This document shows positions 1 through 7,831 of a stretch of DNA of 64,000 nucleotides, in pieces. A model generated the notes under the pieces. The model was not told where the DNA came from. It was given only the letters and a program-made list of their open reading frames with translations, and made no database searches. The position numbers were made by a program, and so were the translations under genes. The stretch lies in NCBI GenBank assembly GCA_022709425.1, contig JAKLIW010000002.1, positions 124,001 to 188,000 on the forward strand, read 5' to 3'. This DNA is from a bacterium (GTDB taxonomy: Bacteria; UBP6; UBA1177; JAKLFG01). Within the stretch, counting starts at the first letter, position 1. Every line of letters starts with the position of its first letter.

Positions 1-1
1 A

Positions 2-130
2 GTGCGCGACGAGGATGCCTATGTCATGGCCAACGATATCTCCAAGAAGATAGAGTCCGACATGACCTACCCCGGCCAGATCAAGGTGGTGGTCATCCGC
101 GAGACCCGCGTCATCGCGATGGCGCAGTAA
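2..130 (+). CDS. rny: Ribonuclease Y, C-terminal end (partial)
   Basis: Only the last 42 codons are present, running in from the left edge to a TAA. The residues ([18 protein letters not shown], then the tail [14 protein letters not shown]) match the conserved end of RNase Y, the membrane-anchored endoribonuclease that starts mRNA decay. The next gene, ten bases downstream, is ymdB, which is the usual rny neighbour in many bacteria and supports the call. The KH and HD domains lie outside the window. Confidence 0.88.
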   Translation: MRDEDAYVMANDISKKIESDMTYPGQIKVVVIRETRVIAMAQ

Positions 131-140
131 CGGGGTATCG

Positions 141-944
141 ATGGCCTCTCTGCGCATCCTCATGCTCGGCGACATCATTGGGCGCCCCGGTCGGAAAATG
201 CTCCTGCGCCTCCTTCCCGGCTATCGCACGCGGCACGGCATCTCGTGCGTCATCGCCAACGGCGAGAACTCGTCGGGAGGCATGGGTATCCAGCGCGACG
301 CGATGGACGATCTGTTCACCGCCGGGGTCGATGTCATCACCACCGGCAACCATGTCTGGCACCGCAAGGAGGTCCACGAGCTCCTGAAGAAAGAGCCGCG
401 TCTCCTACGGCCCGCCAACTACCCCGCCCGCTTGCCGGGTCTTGGACATGTCGTGGTTGAACGGGGTGGTGTAAAGATCGGCGTACTCAACCTCCTCGGC
501 CGCGTCTTCATGGAACCGATGGATAATCCCTTTGAGGTCGCGGAGCGCGAACTGACGCTGCTGCGCGAAGCGGGGGCGCAGAGCATCCTCGTCGATTTCC
601 ACGCCGAAGCGACGGCGGAGAAGGAGGCGATGGCTTTTCATCTCGACGGCCGGGTGTCGCTTCTGGCCGGGACCCACACCCATGTGCAGACATCGGATGA
701 AAAGATATTCCCGGACGGGATGGGCTACATCACCGATCTGGGGCGGTGCGGGTCGTTCTTCTCGGTGCTCGGCGTCGAGTATCCGGCGAGTCTGGAGGGG
801 TTTCTTACCTGCACCAACAAAAAATTCACTCCGGCGAAGGATTCACTTATGATGGAAGGCGTTATCGCCGATATCGACCCGGCGACGGGCCGGGCGGTGC
901 GGATCGAACGGATTCGGGAACAAGCGGAGGCGCATGATGAGTGA
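141..944 (+). CDS. ymdB: YmdB-type metallophosphoesterase
   Basis: A 267-residue protein of the YmdB family (TIGR00282), two-metal phosphodiesterases reported to hydrolyse 2',3'-cyclic nucleotides and, in Bacillus, to influence biofilm formation and RNA turnover. Metal-binding motifs are in family order: GDIIGRPG near residue 10, NGENSSGG near 40, TGNHVWHRKEV near 70, VDFHAEATAEK near 150 and GTHTHVQTSD near 178. It follows rny and its stop overlaps the start of tyrS, so rny-ymdB-tyrS is probably one transcript. Confidence 0.93.
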   Translation: MASLRILMLGDIIGRPGRKMLLRLLPGYRTRHGISCVIANGENSSGGMGIQRDAMDDLFTAGVDVITTGNHVWHRKEVHELLKKEPRLLRPANYPARLPGLGHVVVERGGVKIGVLNLLGRVFMEPMDNPFEVAERELTLLREAGAQSILVDFHAEATAEKEAMAFHLDGRVSLLAGTHTHVQTSDEKIFPDGMGYITDLGRCGSFFSVLGVEYPASLEGFLTCTNKKFTPAKDSLMMEGVIADIDPATGRAVRIERIREQAEAHDE

Positions 945-2142
945 CGAACGGGTACGCCACGAACTGGATCAGCTGAAGGCGGGCATCATCGATCTCTACA
1001 CCGAGGAGGATCTGGTCAAGAAGATGACCCGGTTCCACCGCGAGGGGAAACCGATGGTCGTCAAGGCGGGCTTCGATCCCACCTCCAGCGATATCCATCT
1101 CGGCCATACGGTGCTGATGAACAAGATGCGCCAGTTTCAGGATATGGGCCACCGCGTTGCCTATGTCGTGGGCGACGCCACCGCGATGATCGGCGATCCG
1201 ACCGGCCGCAACAAGACGCGCAAGGTGCTTACCCGCGACGAGATACTGGAGCACGCCAAGACCTACGCGACGCAGGCCTTCAAGATCCTCGATCCGCAGA
1301 AGACCGAGATGGTCTTCAACTCGACATGGCTGTTCAAACTCGACTTCATCAAGCTGATCGATCTCACCTCGAAATACAATGTCGCCCGGATGCTCGAACG
1401 GGAGGATTTCAAGAACCGCTTCAAGAGCGGCGACTCGATATCGGTCCACGAATTCCTCTATCCGCTCGCGCAGGGCTACGACTCGGTCGCCCTCAAGTCC
1501 GATGTGGAACTGGGCGGCACCGATCAAATCTTCAACCTGCTGGTCGGGCGCAAACTGCAGGCCGACTACGGGCAGGAGCCGCAGGTCGTAATGACGGTCC
1601 CCCTGCTGGTGGGACTCGACGGCACGCAGAAGATGTCGAAGTCCTACGGCAACTACATCGGCGTCACCGAACCGGCCGACAGCATGTTCGCGAAGGTGAT
1701 GTCGATATCGGACGATTTGATGTGGAGCTACTACGAACTGCTCACCACCGTCCCGGTCGAGGATATCGCGGCGATGAAGAACGGTATCGCCAACGACACG
1801 GTCCATCCGCGCGACTGCAAGGTCAATCTCGCCCTCTTCATCACGGCGCGGTTCCACGGCGAACCGGCGGCGCGCGAGGCGAAGGAGAACTTCTACCGCG
1901 AGATACCGTCCAACCTCGCCGAGTACAGCGTGACGTTGCCCGACGGCGGACTGGCGTTACTCGATCTCATCGCCAATCTTGCGTTCGTCGAGAGTAAATC
2001 GGACGCGCGCCGGATGATACAGCAGGGTGGCGTCTACATCGACGCGAACAAGGTCTCCGATGTCGCGCTCAAGATAACTTCAAAAGACTCCTTCGTTCTG
2101 AAGGTCGGCAAGAAGAAGATCGGCCGGGTCAATTTCAACTAA
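934..2142 (+). CDS. tyrS: Tyrosyl-tRNA synthetase
   Basis: Class I aminoacyl-tRNA synthetase charging tRNA-Tyr, 402 residues. It has the HIGH-type motif HLGH at residues 55-58, the KMSKS loop (QKMSKSYGNYIGV) near 230, and a C-terminal S4-like RNA-binding domain (LIANLAFVESKSDARRMI). The sequence type resembles the TyrZ/beta-proteobacterial branch. ATGs at 934 and 937 are both usable; a GCGGAGG Shine-Dalgarno lies just upstream inside ymdB, and the genes overlap by 11 bases. Confidence 0.96.
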   Translation: MMSDERVRHELDQLKAGIIDLYTEEDLVKKMTRFHREGKPMVVKAGFDPTSSDIHLGHTVLMNKMRQFQDMGHRVAYVVGDATAMIGDPTGRNKTRKVLTRDEILEHAKTYATQAFKILDPQKTEMVFNSTWLFKLDFIKLIDLTSKYNVARMLEREDFKNRFKSGDSISVHEFLYPLAQGYDSVALKSDVELGGTDQIFNLLVGRKLQADYGQEPQVVMTVPLLVGLDGTQKMSKSYGNYIGVTEPADSMFAKVMSISDDLMWSYYELLTTVPVEDIAAMKNGIANDTVHPRDCKVNLALFITARFHGEPAAREAKENFYREIPSNLAEYSVTLPDGGLALLDLIANLAFVESKSDARRMIQQGGVYIDANKVSDVALKITSKDSFVLKVGKKKIGRVNFN

Positions 2143-2158
2143 ACCGGTGGATAACACC

Positions 2159-3508
2159 ATGAGAACGGCTTTCCTTTTTTCTTTTGTCTTTGCGGTGATG
2201 GTGTCGCTGTTATCCTGCGACACCGGAACGAAAATGAACACCGATAGCGACGCGGCGACCGATGACATCGTCGTTCCCGACGACCTGCTCGTGACGGATC
2301 AACCGTCTTTTGATGATGACGAAGCATATCCGGATGATCTGAGTGATTTGGAACAACCGGACACAGCGGCAGTTGATACGCAAGAGCCCGATGAAATGGA
2401 GGACTCGCTGACCAGCGACATCCCGCCCGACGAGATCGTCGATGGGATCGTCCCCGACACGGTGGATGTTCAGCCGGATCCCGATCTTGTGGATGAAGAC
2501 ACGCTGGATATTGACCTGACTGACGAAGATGCCATCGACACAGACATGATGGACGAGGACATTGCCGATGTTGATCTGGTAGACGAAGATGCCGATGCGA
2601 CCGATAACGACATGGTCTATTCCGGTATCGTTTGTACCGGTCAGACAAAGTGCTATGATAACGGCGAGGCGATGACCTGTCCCTCCGTTGGCTTGGATCT
2701 TTACGGACAGGATGCCCAGTATGCCGTTCTCGGCTACTGTGTGCCGAAAAGTTATACCGTCAGCGGGATCGCACCCGAAGAGATCGTGACCGACAACAAC
2801 ACCGGACTCCAGTGGCAACGAGCGTTTTTGAGCGGCCGCTCCTCTTGGAATGATGCTCTACTGTATGCTTGTGATGGTGTCGCCTATGGTGGATTTAACG
2901 ACTGGCGACTGCCGAGCGACCGGGAACTGGAGAGCATCGTCGACTATGGCCGTTATAACCCCTCGATAGATACCGAGGCCTTCCCCGACACCTCTTTCGT
3001 TGAACATTGGTCATCCCTCGTCCGGGCCGACAATGCCGAATATGCGTGGAGTGTCTCTTTCGATTATGGTTATGTGCGCCGCCGTTCCATATATAACTTG
3101 GACTATTCCGCACGCTGTGTGAGAGGAGACCCGCTACCCGCAAGCGCCTTTACCGTGTCCATCGTGAATGAAAAAGTGATCGTGACCGACACGGCCACCG
3201 GCCTTATCTGGACAAAAGAGTGCGGCGGGCCGGTGACATGGCAGAATGCGCTCGGTCACTGCGAGAACTCGGACTACGCGGGGTACACCGATTGGCGGCT
3301 TCCGAACATCAACGAGTTAAGGACCTTGGTGAACCGTGAACTTTTCAGTCCCGCCTCCGATTTTCCCGATATGCCCGCGGACGGGTTGTTCTGGTCCTCA
3401 TCCTCTTACGCCTCTTTAACCGCTTTTGCGTGGGGTGTCGGTATCGATACCGGCGGTGTTTTTAACACCAGTAAAGGCGTCGACGGTCTTGCTTGTTGTG
3501 TGAGATGA
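2159..3508 (+). CDS. Asp-rich lipoprotein with two DUF1566 (Lcl_C) domains
   Basis: Predicted 449-residue surface lipoprotein. The N-terminus is a lipoprotein signal ending in the lipobox LLSC near residue 20. A region of about 140 residues follows that is extremely rich in Asp and Glu with repeated DE(D/A)xxD-like units and looks like a flexible acidic spacer. Two copies of a DUF1566-like domain come next, each with TGLxW, DWRLP and a CVR-type end. An upstream GTG at 2147 is in frame, but the ATG at 2159 starts directly at the signal peptide. Function is unknown; DUF1566 is common in secreted proteins of uncultured anaerobes. A relative is at 19339. Confidence 0.8.
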   Translation: MRTAFLFSFVFAVMVSLLSCDTGTKMNTDSDAATDDIVVPDDLLVTDQPSFDDDEAYPDDLSDLEQPDTAAVDTQEPDEMEDSLTSDIPPDEIVDGIVPDTVDVQPDPDLVDEDTLDIDLTDEDAIDTDMMDEDIADVDLVDEDADATDNDMVYSGIVCTGQTKCYDNGEAMTCPSVGLDLYGQDAQYAVLGYCVPKSYTVSGIAPEEIVTDNNTGLQWQRAFLSGRSSWNDALLYACDGVAYGGFNDWRLPSDRELESIVDYGRYNPSIDTEAFPDTSFVEHWSSLVRADNAEYAWSVSFDYGYVRRRSIYNLDYSARCVRGDPLPASAFTVSIVNEKVIVTDTATGLIWTKECGGPVTWQNALGHCENSDYAGYTDWRLPNINELRTLVNRELFSPASDFPDMPADGLFWSSSSYASLTAFAWGVGIDTGGVFNTSKGVDGLACCVR

Positions 3509-3512
3509 CCGC

Positions 3513-3547
3513 TCCGTTCACCCGCAGCGCGGGGTGCGGTGATCGCA
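3513..3547 (+). repeat. 35-bp direct repeat, left copy
   Basis: This stretch is identical over 35 bases to 4753-4787. It carries an imperfect palindrome: outer arms TCACC/GGTGA and inner arm CCCGC-AGC-GCGGG. It begins five bases after the DUF1566 lipoprotein stop and ends just before the stop of the AAA_14 ATPase gene. Confidence 0.9.
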
Positions 3548-3549
3548 GG

Positions 3550-4671
3550 TCATAGGTATAATTCCTTGAGGAAGGCATCGGCCCGGCGCAGTTCCACCGG
3601 TCCCTCGCGTCGCTCCAGCCGCAGTTCCTTGACCGCCTGCACCGCCGGAACGCCGAGCGCATCGGCGAAATAGCGCAGATTCTTGGCGATGACATCGTCG
3701 GAGAGCTTCGCCTCGACTATCAGTTCCGGTACCTCTTCTTTCGTGACGCAGAAGTCAACTTCGCGTCCTTCCTTGGTCCGCAGATAGTAGAGATGATGCC
3801 GTTTCCCTTCGTAGTCGGTCTTTGCCGTCACATGCTTCATGAGCGATACTGCGGCGAGATTTTCGAACCGCGCCCCTTCGTCCTCCGCCACCATGCCGCT
3901 GTCGAAGAAGTATATCTTGGGCATCTTGAGGAGCGACCGCGCCACATCACGGGCGAGCGGCGGGACACGGAACACGATGTAAAGCGCTTCGAGGATGCCG
4001 ATGTACTTCTTCACCGTGTTGGGGGCGATACCGATATCTTCCGCAATGGAGGAATAACTGACCGGCGAGCCGACCCGTTTCCGGAGCAGTTCGAGTACCA
4101 ACTGGACCGCTCGCAGATCCTGCACCGCGCCGAGGTCGAGGATGTCGGTGCGGATAAGGCCGTCCACATACTGGAGGCGCCACCGGTCGGCATCGACATC
4201 GCTTTCGGCGAGGAATGGTTCGGGGAAGCCGCCGCGCGTCTGGAATCGGCCGAGATCGGCGCCGATCGCTTCGTCCTTGAGTTCGGCGGGCGAAAAGGGG
4301 AGAAGATGATGAATAAAAAATCGCCCCGCAAGAGAATCGCCTCCTTTGCGGAAGGTATCGAGGCGGGCACTCCCGGTAACCAGCATCCGTAGATGTGGCG
4401 GCCGAGTGTCGAAGAGACCCTTGAGATAGTTCTTCCATCCCTTCATTTTGTGGAGTTCGTCGAAGACCACCAGATCGGTAGCGGCGCGCCATCCTTTTTT
4501 CTTGATGATAGGGCGGTCTTCGCCGTTGTCCCAGTTGAGGTAGATCGGCGCGGAGAAACCTTTCATGATGTCGCGGGCCAGCCATGTTTTGCCGACCTGT
4601 CGGGGACCGACGAGAAAGACGATCTTCTTTTCGAGGTCTTTCAGGATGTTGGCTTTCTGTATCCGTCTCAT
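3550..4671 (-). CDS. AAA_14/DUF4143 ATP-binding protein
   Basis: A 373-residue ATPase of the AAA_14 plus DUF4143 type. Walker A is GPRQVGKT at residues 22-29; Walker B is VVFDELHKM near residue 70; the sensor-like LVTGSARLD follows. The C-terminal DUF4143 part carries REVDF and LIVEAKLS, the D...ExK pattern of a nuclease-like fold. The biological role of the family is not established. ATG 4671 is preferred to the in-frame TTG at 4686. The gene lies between two exact 35-bp repeats, as if inserted between the lipoprotein and metal-exporter genes. Confidence 0.85.
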   Translation of the reverse strand: MRRIQKANILKDLEKKIVFLVGPRQVGKTWLARDIMKGFSAPIYLNWDNGEDRPIIKKKGWRAATDLVVFDELHKMKGWKNYLKGLFDTRPPHLRMLVTGSARLDTFRKGGDSLAGRFFIHHLLPFSPAELKDEAIGADLGRFQTRGGFPEPFLAESDVDADRWRLQYVDGLIRTDILDLGAVQDLRAVQLVLELLRKRVGSPVSYSSIAEDIGIAPNTVKKYIGILEALYIVFRVPPLARDVARSLLKMPKIYFFDSGMVAEDEGARFENLAAVSLMKHVTAKTDYEGKRHHLYYLRTKEGREVDFCVTKEEVPELIVEAKLSDDVIAKNLRYFADALGVPAVQAVKELRLERREGPVELRRADAFLKELYL

Positions 4672-4679
4672 GCGACCAT

Positions 4680-4719
4680 TTTGCAAAGGTTTGCGAAATA
4701 GTCAAGACTTTTTTGCAAA
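4680..4719 (-). promoter_or_regulatory. Triple TTTGCAAA palindromes upstream of the AAA_14 gene
   Basis: Three near-identical palindromic boxes lie just upstream of the ATPase start: TTTGCAAA at 4680-4687, TTTGCGAAA at 4690-4698 and TTTGCAAA at 4712-4719. Iterated palindromes at a promoter suggest an operator. I could not place a convincing -10 box here. Confidence 0.45.
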
Positions 4720-4752
4720 GTCGTGCATTTTAGTCATGTCGGTGAATTTTGT

Positions 4753-4787
4753 TCCGTTCACCCGCAGCGCGGGGTGCGGTGATCGCA
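4753..4787 (+). repeat. 35-bp direct repeat, right copy
   Basis: Exact copy of 3513-3547. Most of this copy is coding: read on the minus strand it supplies the last residues and stop codon of the cation diffusion facilitator gene (CDHRTPRCG-stop). It is therefore probably the original copy, with the left one arising by duplication or recombination. Confidence 0.9.
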
Positions 4788-5663
4788 ACTTCCGCAGGTA
4801 TCCGGGGTGCAGGGCTCGACATGTATCGTCACCTCGGTCTTCGGCAGTTTCGCCTCGATGTCGGTCTCTATCTCGTCGCAGATGCGGTGCGACTCCTCGA
4901 CCGTCATATACTTCGGCAGTTCGAGGTGCAGATCGACATAGCGGACATTCCCGGCGCTGCGCGTCCGCATCTCGTGAAACCCGATGCACGAATCGTGATG
5001 GCGCTTGATCGCCTCATGGATCGACGCTATCTCGCCGTCCGATAACCGTTTGTCGACCAGCGGACTCACCGACTTCATCAGCATCTCATACGATTCGTAG
5101 ATGATGAGGCAGGCGACCGCTATCGCGACGATCGGGTCGAGCAGGTGTATGTCGGTGATCCACAGGAGCAGCAGTCCCGCCGCGACGCCGACCGAGGTGT
5201 AGACATCGGTCTTGAGGTGCAAGGCGTCGGCCTCGAGCGCGAGCGACCCGCCGCACTCCTTCGCCGTTTTGTAGAGCCGCCGCGAAACGAGCGTGTTGAC
5301 AACGGCCGATATCGCCATCACCACCACGCCGGCGACCGGGAAAGCTATCTCGGTGCCCGACAGCATCTTCAGGACAGCCTCGTAGATGATGAACCCGGCG
5401 GCGACGAAGATGAGTATCGCCTCGAGCATCCCCGATATCCCCTCCACCTTGCCGTGGCCGTAAGGATGGTCGTCGTCGGGCGGCGTGTCGGCGATGCGGA
5501 CGCTGAAGAAGGCGATGACCGCCGCGACCAGATCGAACAGCGAGTGGATCGCCTCCGATATGATGCTGACCGATCCGGTCAGGATGCCGGTAGCGAATTT
5601 TATGGCGATGAGGAACGAGTTGCTGATGATCGATAATCGTGCCGTCGCCGTCTTCTGATTCAT
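4758..5663 (-). CDS. Cation diffusion facilitator (CDF) family metal exporter
   Basis: A 301-residue inner-membrane protein exporting divalent metals (Zn, Fe or similar) by proton antiport. About six hydrophobic segments are visible. Family metal-site motifs are SEAIHSLFD near residue 38, the HPYGHGKVE loop, and EADALHLKTDVYTS near 150. The soluble C-terminal domain ends in a Cys/His-rich tail (EPCTPDTCGSCDH) that may bind metal. Its last residues lie in the right-hand 35-bp repeat. It appears monocistronic, with a promoter at 5697-5725. Substrate cannot be fixed from sequence. Confidence 0.93.
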   Translation of the reverse strand: MNQKTATARLSIISNSFLIAIKFATGILTGSVSIISEAIHSLFDLVAAVIAFFSVRIADTPPDDDHPYGHGKVEGISGMLEAILIFVAAGFIIYEAVLKMLSGTEIAFPVAGVVVMAISAVVNTLVSRRLYKTAKECGGSLALEADALHLKTDVYTSVGVAAGLLLLWITDIHLLDPIVAIAVACLIIYESYEMLMKSVSPLVDKRLSDGEIASIHEAIKRHHDSCIGFHEMRTRSAGNVRYVDLHLELPKYMTVEESHRICDEIETDIEAKLPKTEVTIHVEPCTPDTCGSCDHRTPRCG

Positions 5664-5696
5664 GATCTACCTGTCGGATACGTGTCGCATACGGCA

Positions 5697-5725
5697 AGCC
5701 TAAGGCCGTCAGGATGAAAAAGCAA
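5697..5725 (-). promoter_or_regulatory. Putative sigma70 promoter of the CDF gene
   Basis: Minus strand TTGCTT, 17 bp, TAGGCT, about 35 bases upstream of the start at 5663. Confidence 0.5.
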
Positions 5726-5734
5726 CTTTTGTGA

Positions 5735-5765
5735 AGGGGTCAGGCGCACTAGTTGCCTGACCCCT
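5735..5765. repeat. Perfect 11-bp hairpin at the dacB stop
   Basis: AGGGGTCAGGC, a nine-base loop, then GCCTGACCCCT. The right arm overlaps the stop codon of dacB. No T-run follows on the dacB side, so it may be a REP-type palindrome or an RNA-stabilising hairpin rather than a classic terminator. Confidence 0.7.
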
Positions 5766-7134
5766 AGAAGTTGTTCCATAACTGGTCGAGGATGAGATCG
5801 CGCTCCGGGACGAGATAGGCCTTTTTCTGCGAATCGAGGACGAGCGTCACGAGATAGAGTTTGCCGCTTTTGGCCCGCATGACGCCCGAGACGGCCGCGA
5901 CGAAACCGAGACTGCCGGTCTTGAGCCGCGCCGCATGCTTGTAATCGGCCTTTATCTTTTTCATCGTTCCCTCTTCACCCGCCACCGGCAGTGTCGCGAA
6001 GAAATCGGGCATCGCGAAGGAGGCGCCGTATTCCTTTTTCAGCAGTTCGATGACGAAACCGGGGGTCAGGAGATTCTGTTCGATGGTGCCCAGACCGCAG
6101 GCGTTGATGATGCCCGGCTCGACGCCGGTCAGCTCCTTGGCGTATGTCTTGAGTATCTCGAGTCCGGCGCGGGGGTTCCCTTTTTTCTCTATGCCGATGG
6201 CGTACATGATCGCGTCGGCGATGAAGTTGGTCGACCAGCGGTTCATGAGCGTAAGCACGAGAAACAGTTCGCGGCTCTCATGGGTGTAGCGGATACCGTC
6301 GGCGGCGTCGAAGAGGCTGTCGTCGAGCCGTGCCCGTTCGGGACGGATATCCTTTGCCTGAAAGAGGAAATACATCAGCGTGTCGGTGTAGTGGAGGAGC
6401 GGGTCCCATATCTTCCGTTCCTTGCGGACCCCGTCGGTCAGCTCTTCGCCGACGGTTCCCGAGACGGTGAGTTTGGTCCGGCCGTTGTCGTTCTCCGACT
6501 TGATGTCGACCGTCTTCGCTTTTCCTTTGACCGTCATCACATCGCCCGCGAGGGTAAAATGTTTTCCCGGCGTCGATATGAAGACCTGCGCCTTCTCGCC
6601 CGCCTTGGCCGGGACGAAGACCAGTTCGACCGAGTTGTAGTTGAGCGCGAAAGGCGACAGCAGGGCGTTGTAGGCCCGTCCGGTGCCGTCGTTCCCCTCC
6701 ATCGGGATACAGCCCTTCTCGCCGTAGGCGTAATCGTCGGCGACGACCCGTGCGATGTATTTGACGCCGCGGTTCTTGAGTTCGTTGGCCACCAGCCACA
6801 GCTCCTCCATCACCATCGTCGGATCACCCGGCGTCTTCATGTAGAGCGTCTGGGTGTCGGGTTTGTAGAAGAAGCGGGTCTTGAAGGTATAGTTGCGGCC
6901 GAGATGTTTGAGCGCCGCGCCGGTGGTGATGAGTTTCACGTTCGATGCGTAGGGGAACTCCTTGTCGCGGTTGTGGGCGAACACCTCTTTCTTCGCCGCG
7001 ATATCGTAGAGCACCACCCCGGCATCCTCGGGCGCGACGATGCCGAAGTCGACCGCGAAGGGCGCTTTGGCAGTATCCGCCGCGTTCAGCAAAAGGAAGG
7101 AAAGTGTCAGCGTGAGGAGAAGGAGCGGTCTCAT
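5764..7134 (-). CDS. dacB: D-alanyl-D-alanine carboxypeptidase/endopeptidase (PBP4 type)
   Basis: A 456-residue exported penicillin-binding protein of family S13 that trims peptidoglycan peptides in the periplasm. The start at 7134 gives a clean signal peptide (MRPLLLLTLTLSFLLLNAA). Catalytic motifs are in order: SNVK (SxxK) in PYASNVKLITTGAAL near residue 65, STN (SxN) in RWSTNFIADA, and KTG in RLKTGSLGFVAAVSG. A longer in-frame start to 7248 would run back through udk in another frame and is unlikely. The start overlaps the udk stop as ATGA. Confidence 0.9.
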   Translation of the reverse strand: MRPLLLLTLTLSFLLLNAADTAKAPFAVDFGIVAPEDAGVVLYDIAAKKEVFAHNRDKEFPYASNVKLITTGAALKHLGRNYTFKTRFFYKPDTQTLYMKTPGDPTMVMEELWLVANELKNRGVKYIARVVADDYAYGEKGCIPMEGNDGTGRAYNALLSPFALNYNSVELVFVPAKAGEKAQVFISTPGKHFTLAGDVMTVKGKAKTVDIKSENDNGRTKLTVSGTVGEELTDGVRKERKIWDPLLHYTDTLMYFLFQAKDIRPERARLDDSLFDAADGIRYTHESRELFLVLTLMNRWSTNFIADAIMYAIGIEKKGNPRAGLEILKTYAKELTGVEPGIINACGLGTIEQNLLTPGFVIELLKKEYGASFAMPDFFATLPVAGEEGTMKKIKADYKHAARLKTGSLGFVAAVSGVMRAKSGKLYLVTLVLDSQKKAYLVPERDLILDQLWNNF

Positions 7135-7775
7135 CCGACGGCGTTCCGGACCATCCGGTGTTCGACGATCCACCGCTTTATCTTGGAAACGATCATGTCG
7201 ACCGCGACGACATTCTCCCCCCCTTCGGGAAGGACGAGGTCGGCCCATTTTTTCGACGGCTCGACGAACTGGGCGTGCATCGGTTTCACTGAATCGTAGT
7301 ACTGTTTACGTATCTGTTCGAACTTCCGGCCGCGCACCTCGATATCGCGGCGGATGCGGCGGAAGGCGCGGATATCGGGATCGGTGTCGACGAACAGTTT
7401 GATGTCGAACAGGTCGCGTATCTCTTTACGGTGGAAGGTCAGTATCCCCTCGACGATGATGATGTCGGCCGGTTCGATGCGGTCGAAATCCTTGCGGCGG
7501 CCGTGTTTGACGAAGTCGTAGATCGGCTTGTCGATCGCCTTGCCGCCGATGAGGCTTTTGAGCTGACCGGCGAACAATTCAAAATCTATCGCGTCGGGAT
7601 GGTCGTAGTTGAGCGACTCGCGCTCGGTGTCGTTGAGGTGCGAATGGTCCTTGTAGTAGGCGTCCATTTCGACGATGGCGACCGTCTCGTCGATAGCCAT
7701 GGCCGCTTTGATATTGTGGGCGATGGTCGATTTTCCCGAGCCGGTCCCTCCGGCTATTCCGATGACGAGCGGCAT
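7131..7775 (-). CDS. udk: Uridine kinase
   Basis: A 214-residue cytoplasmic kinase phosphorylating uridine and cytidine in pyrimidine salvage. P-loop GGTGSGKST is near residue 9. Family motifs follow: MDAYYKDHSHL, NYDHPDAIDFEL, PIYDFVKHGR, VEGILTF and RRIRRDIEVRGR. Length matches the family. It is the first gene of a udk-dacB operon, with a promoter at 7803-7831 and a GGGAGG ribosome-binding site. Confidence 0.95.
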   Translation of the reverse strand: MPLVIGIAGGTGSGKSTIAHNIKAAMAIDETVAIVEMDAYYKDHSHLNDTERESLNYDHPDAIDFELFAGQLKSLIGGKAIDKPIYDFVKHGRRKDFDRIEPADIIIVEGILTFHRKEIRDLFDIKLFVDTDPDIRAFRRIRRDIEVRGRKFEQIRKQYYDSVKPMHAQFVEPSKKWADLVLPEGGENVVAVDMIVSKIKRWIVEHRMVRNAVG

Positions 7776-7802
7776 GACGGCCTCCCTGAACAGGTTCGCG
7801 GA

Positions 7803-7831
7803 ACTATACCCCGCCGGCGGCTCATTTTCAA
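7803..7831 (-). promoter_or_regulatory. Putative sigma70 promoter of udk-dacB
   Basis: Minus strand TTGAAA, 17 bp, TATAGT. The -35 box overlaps the stop codon of the upstream lipoprotein gene. Confidence 0.6.

Noticed and set aside
2240..2640. Repetitive GAC/GAT-rich stretch considered as a repeat array or CRISPR
   Set aside because: It is in-frame coding for the acidic spacer of the lipoprotein; there are no constant repeats with unique spacers.
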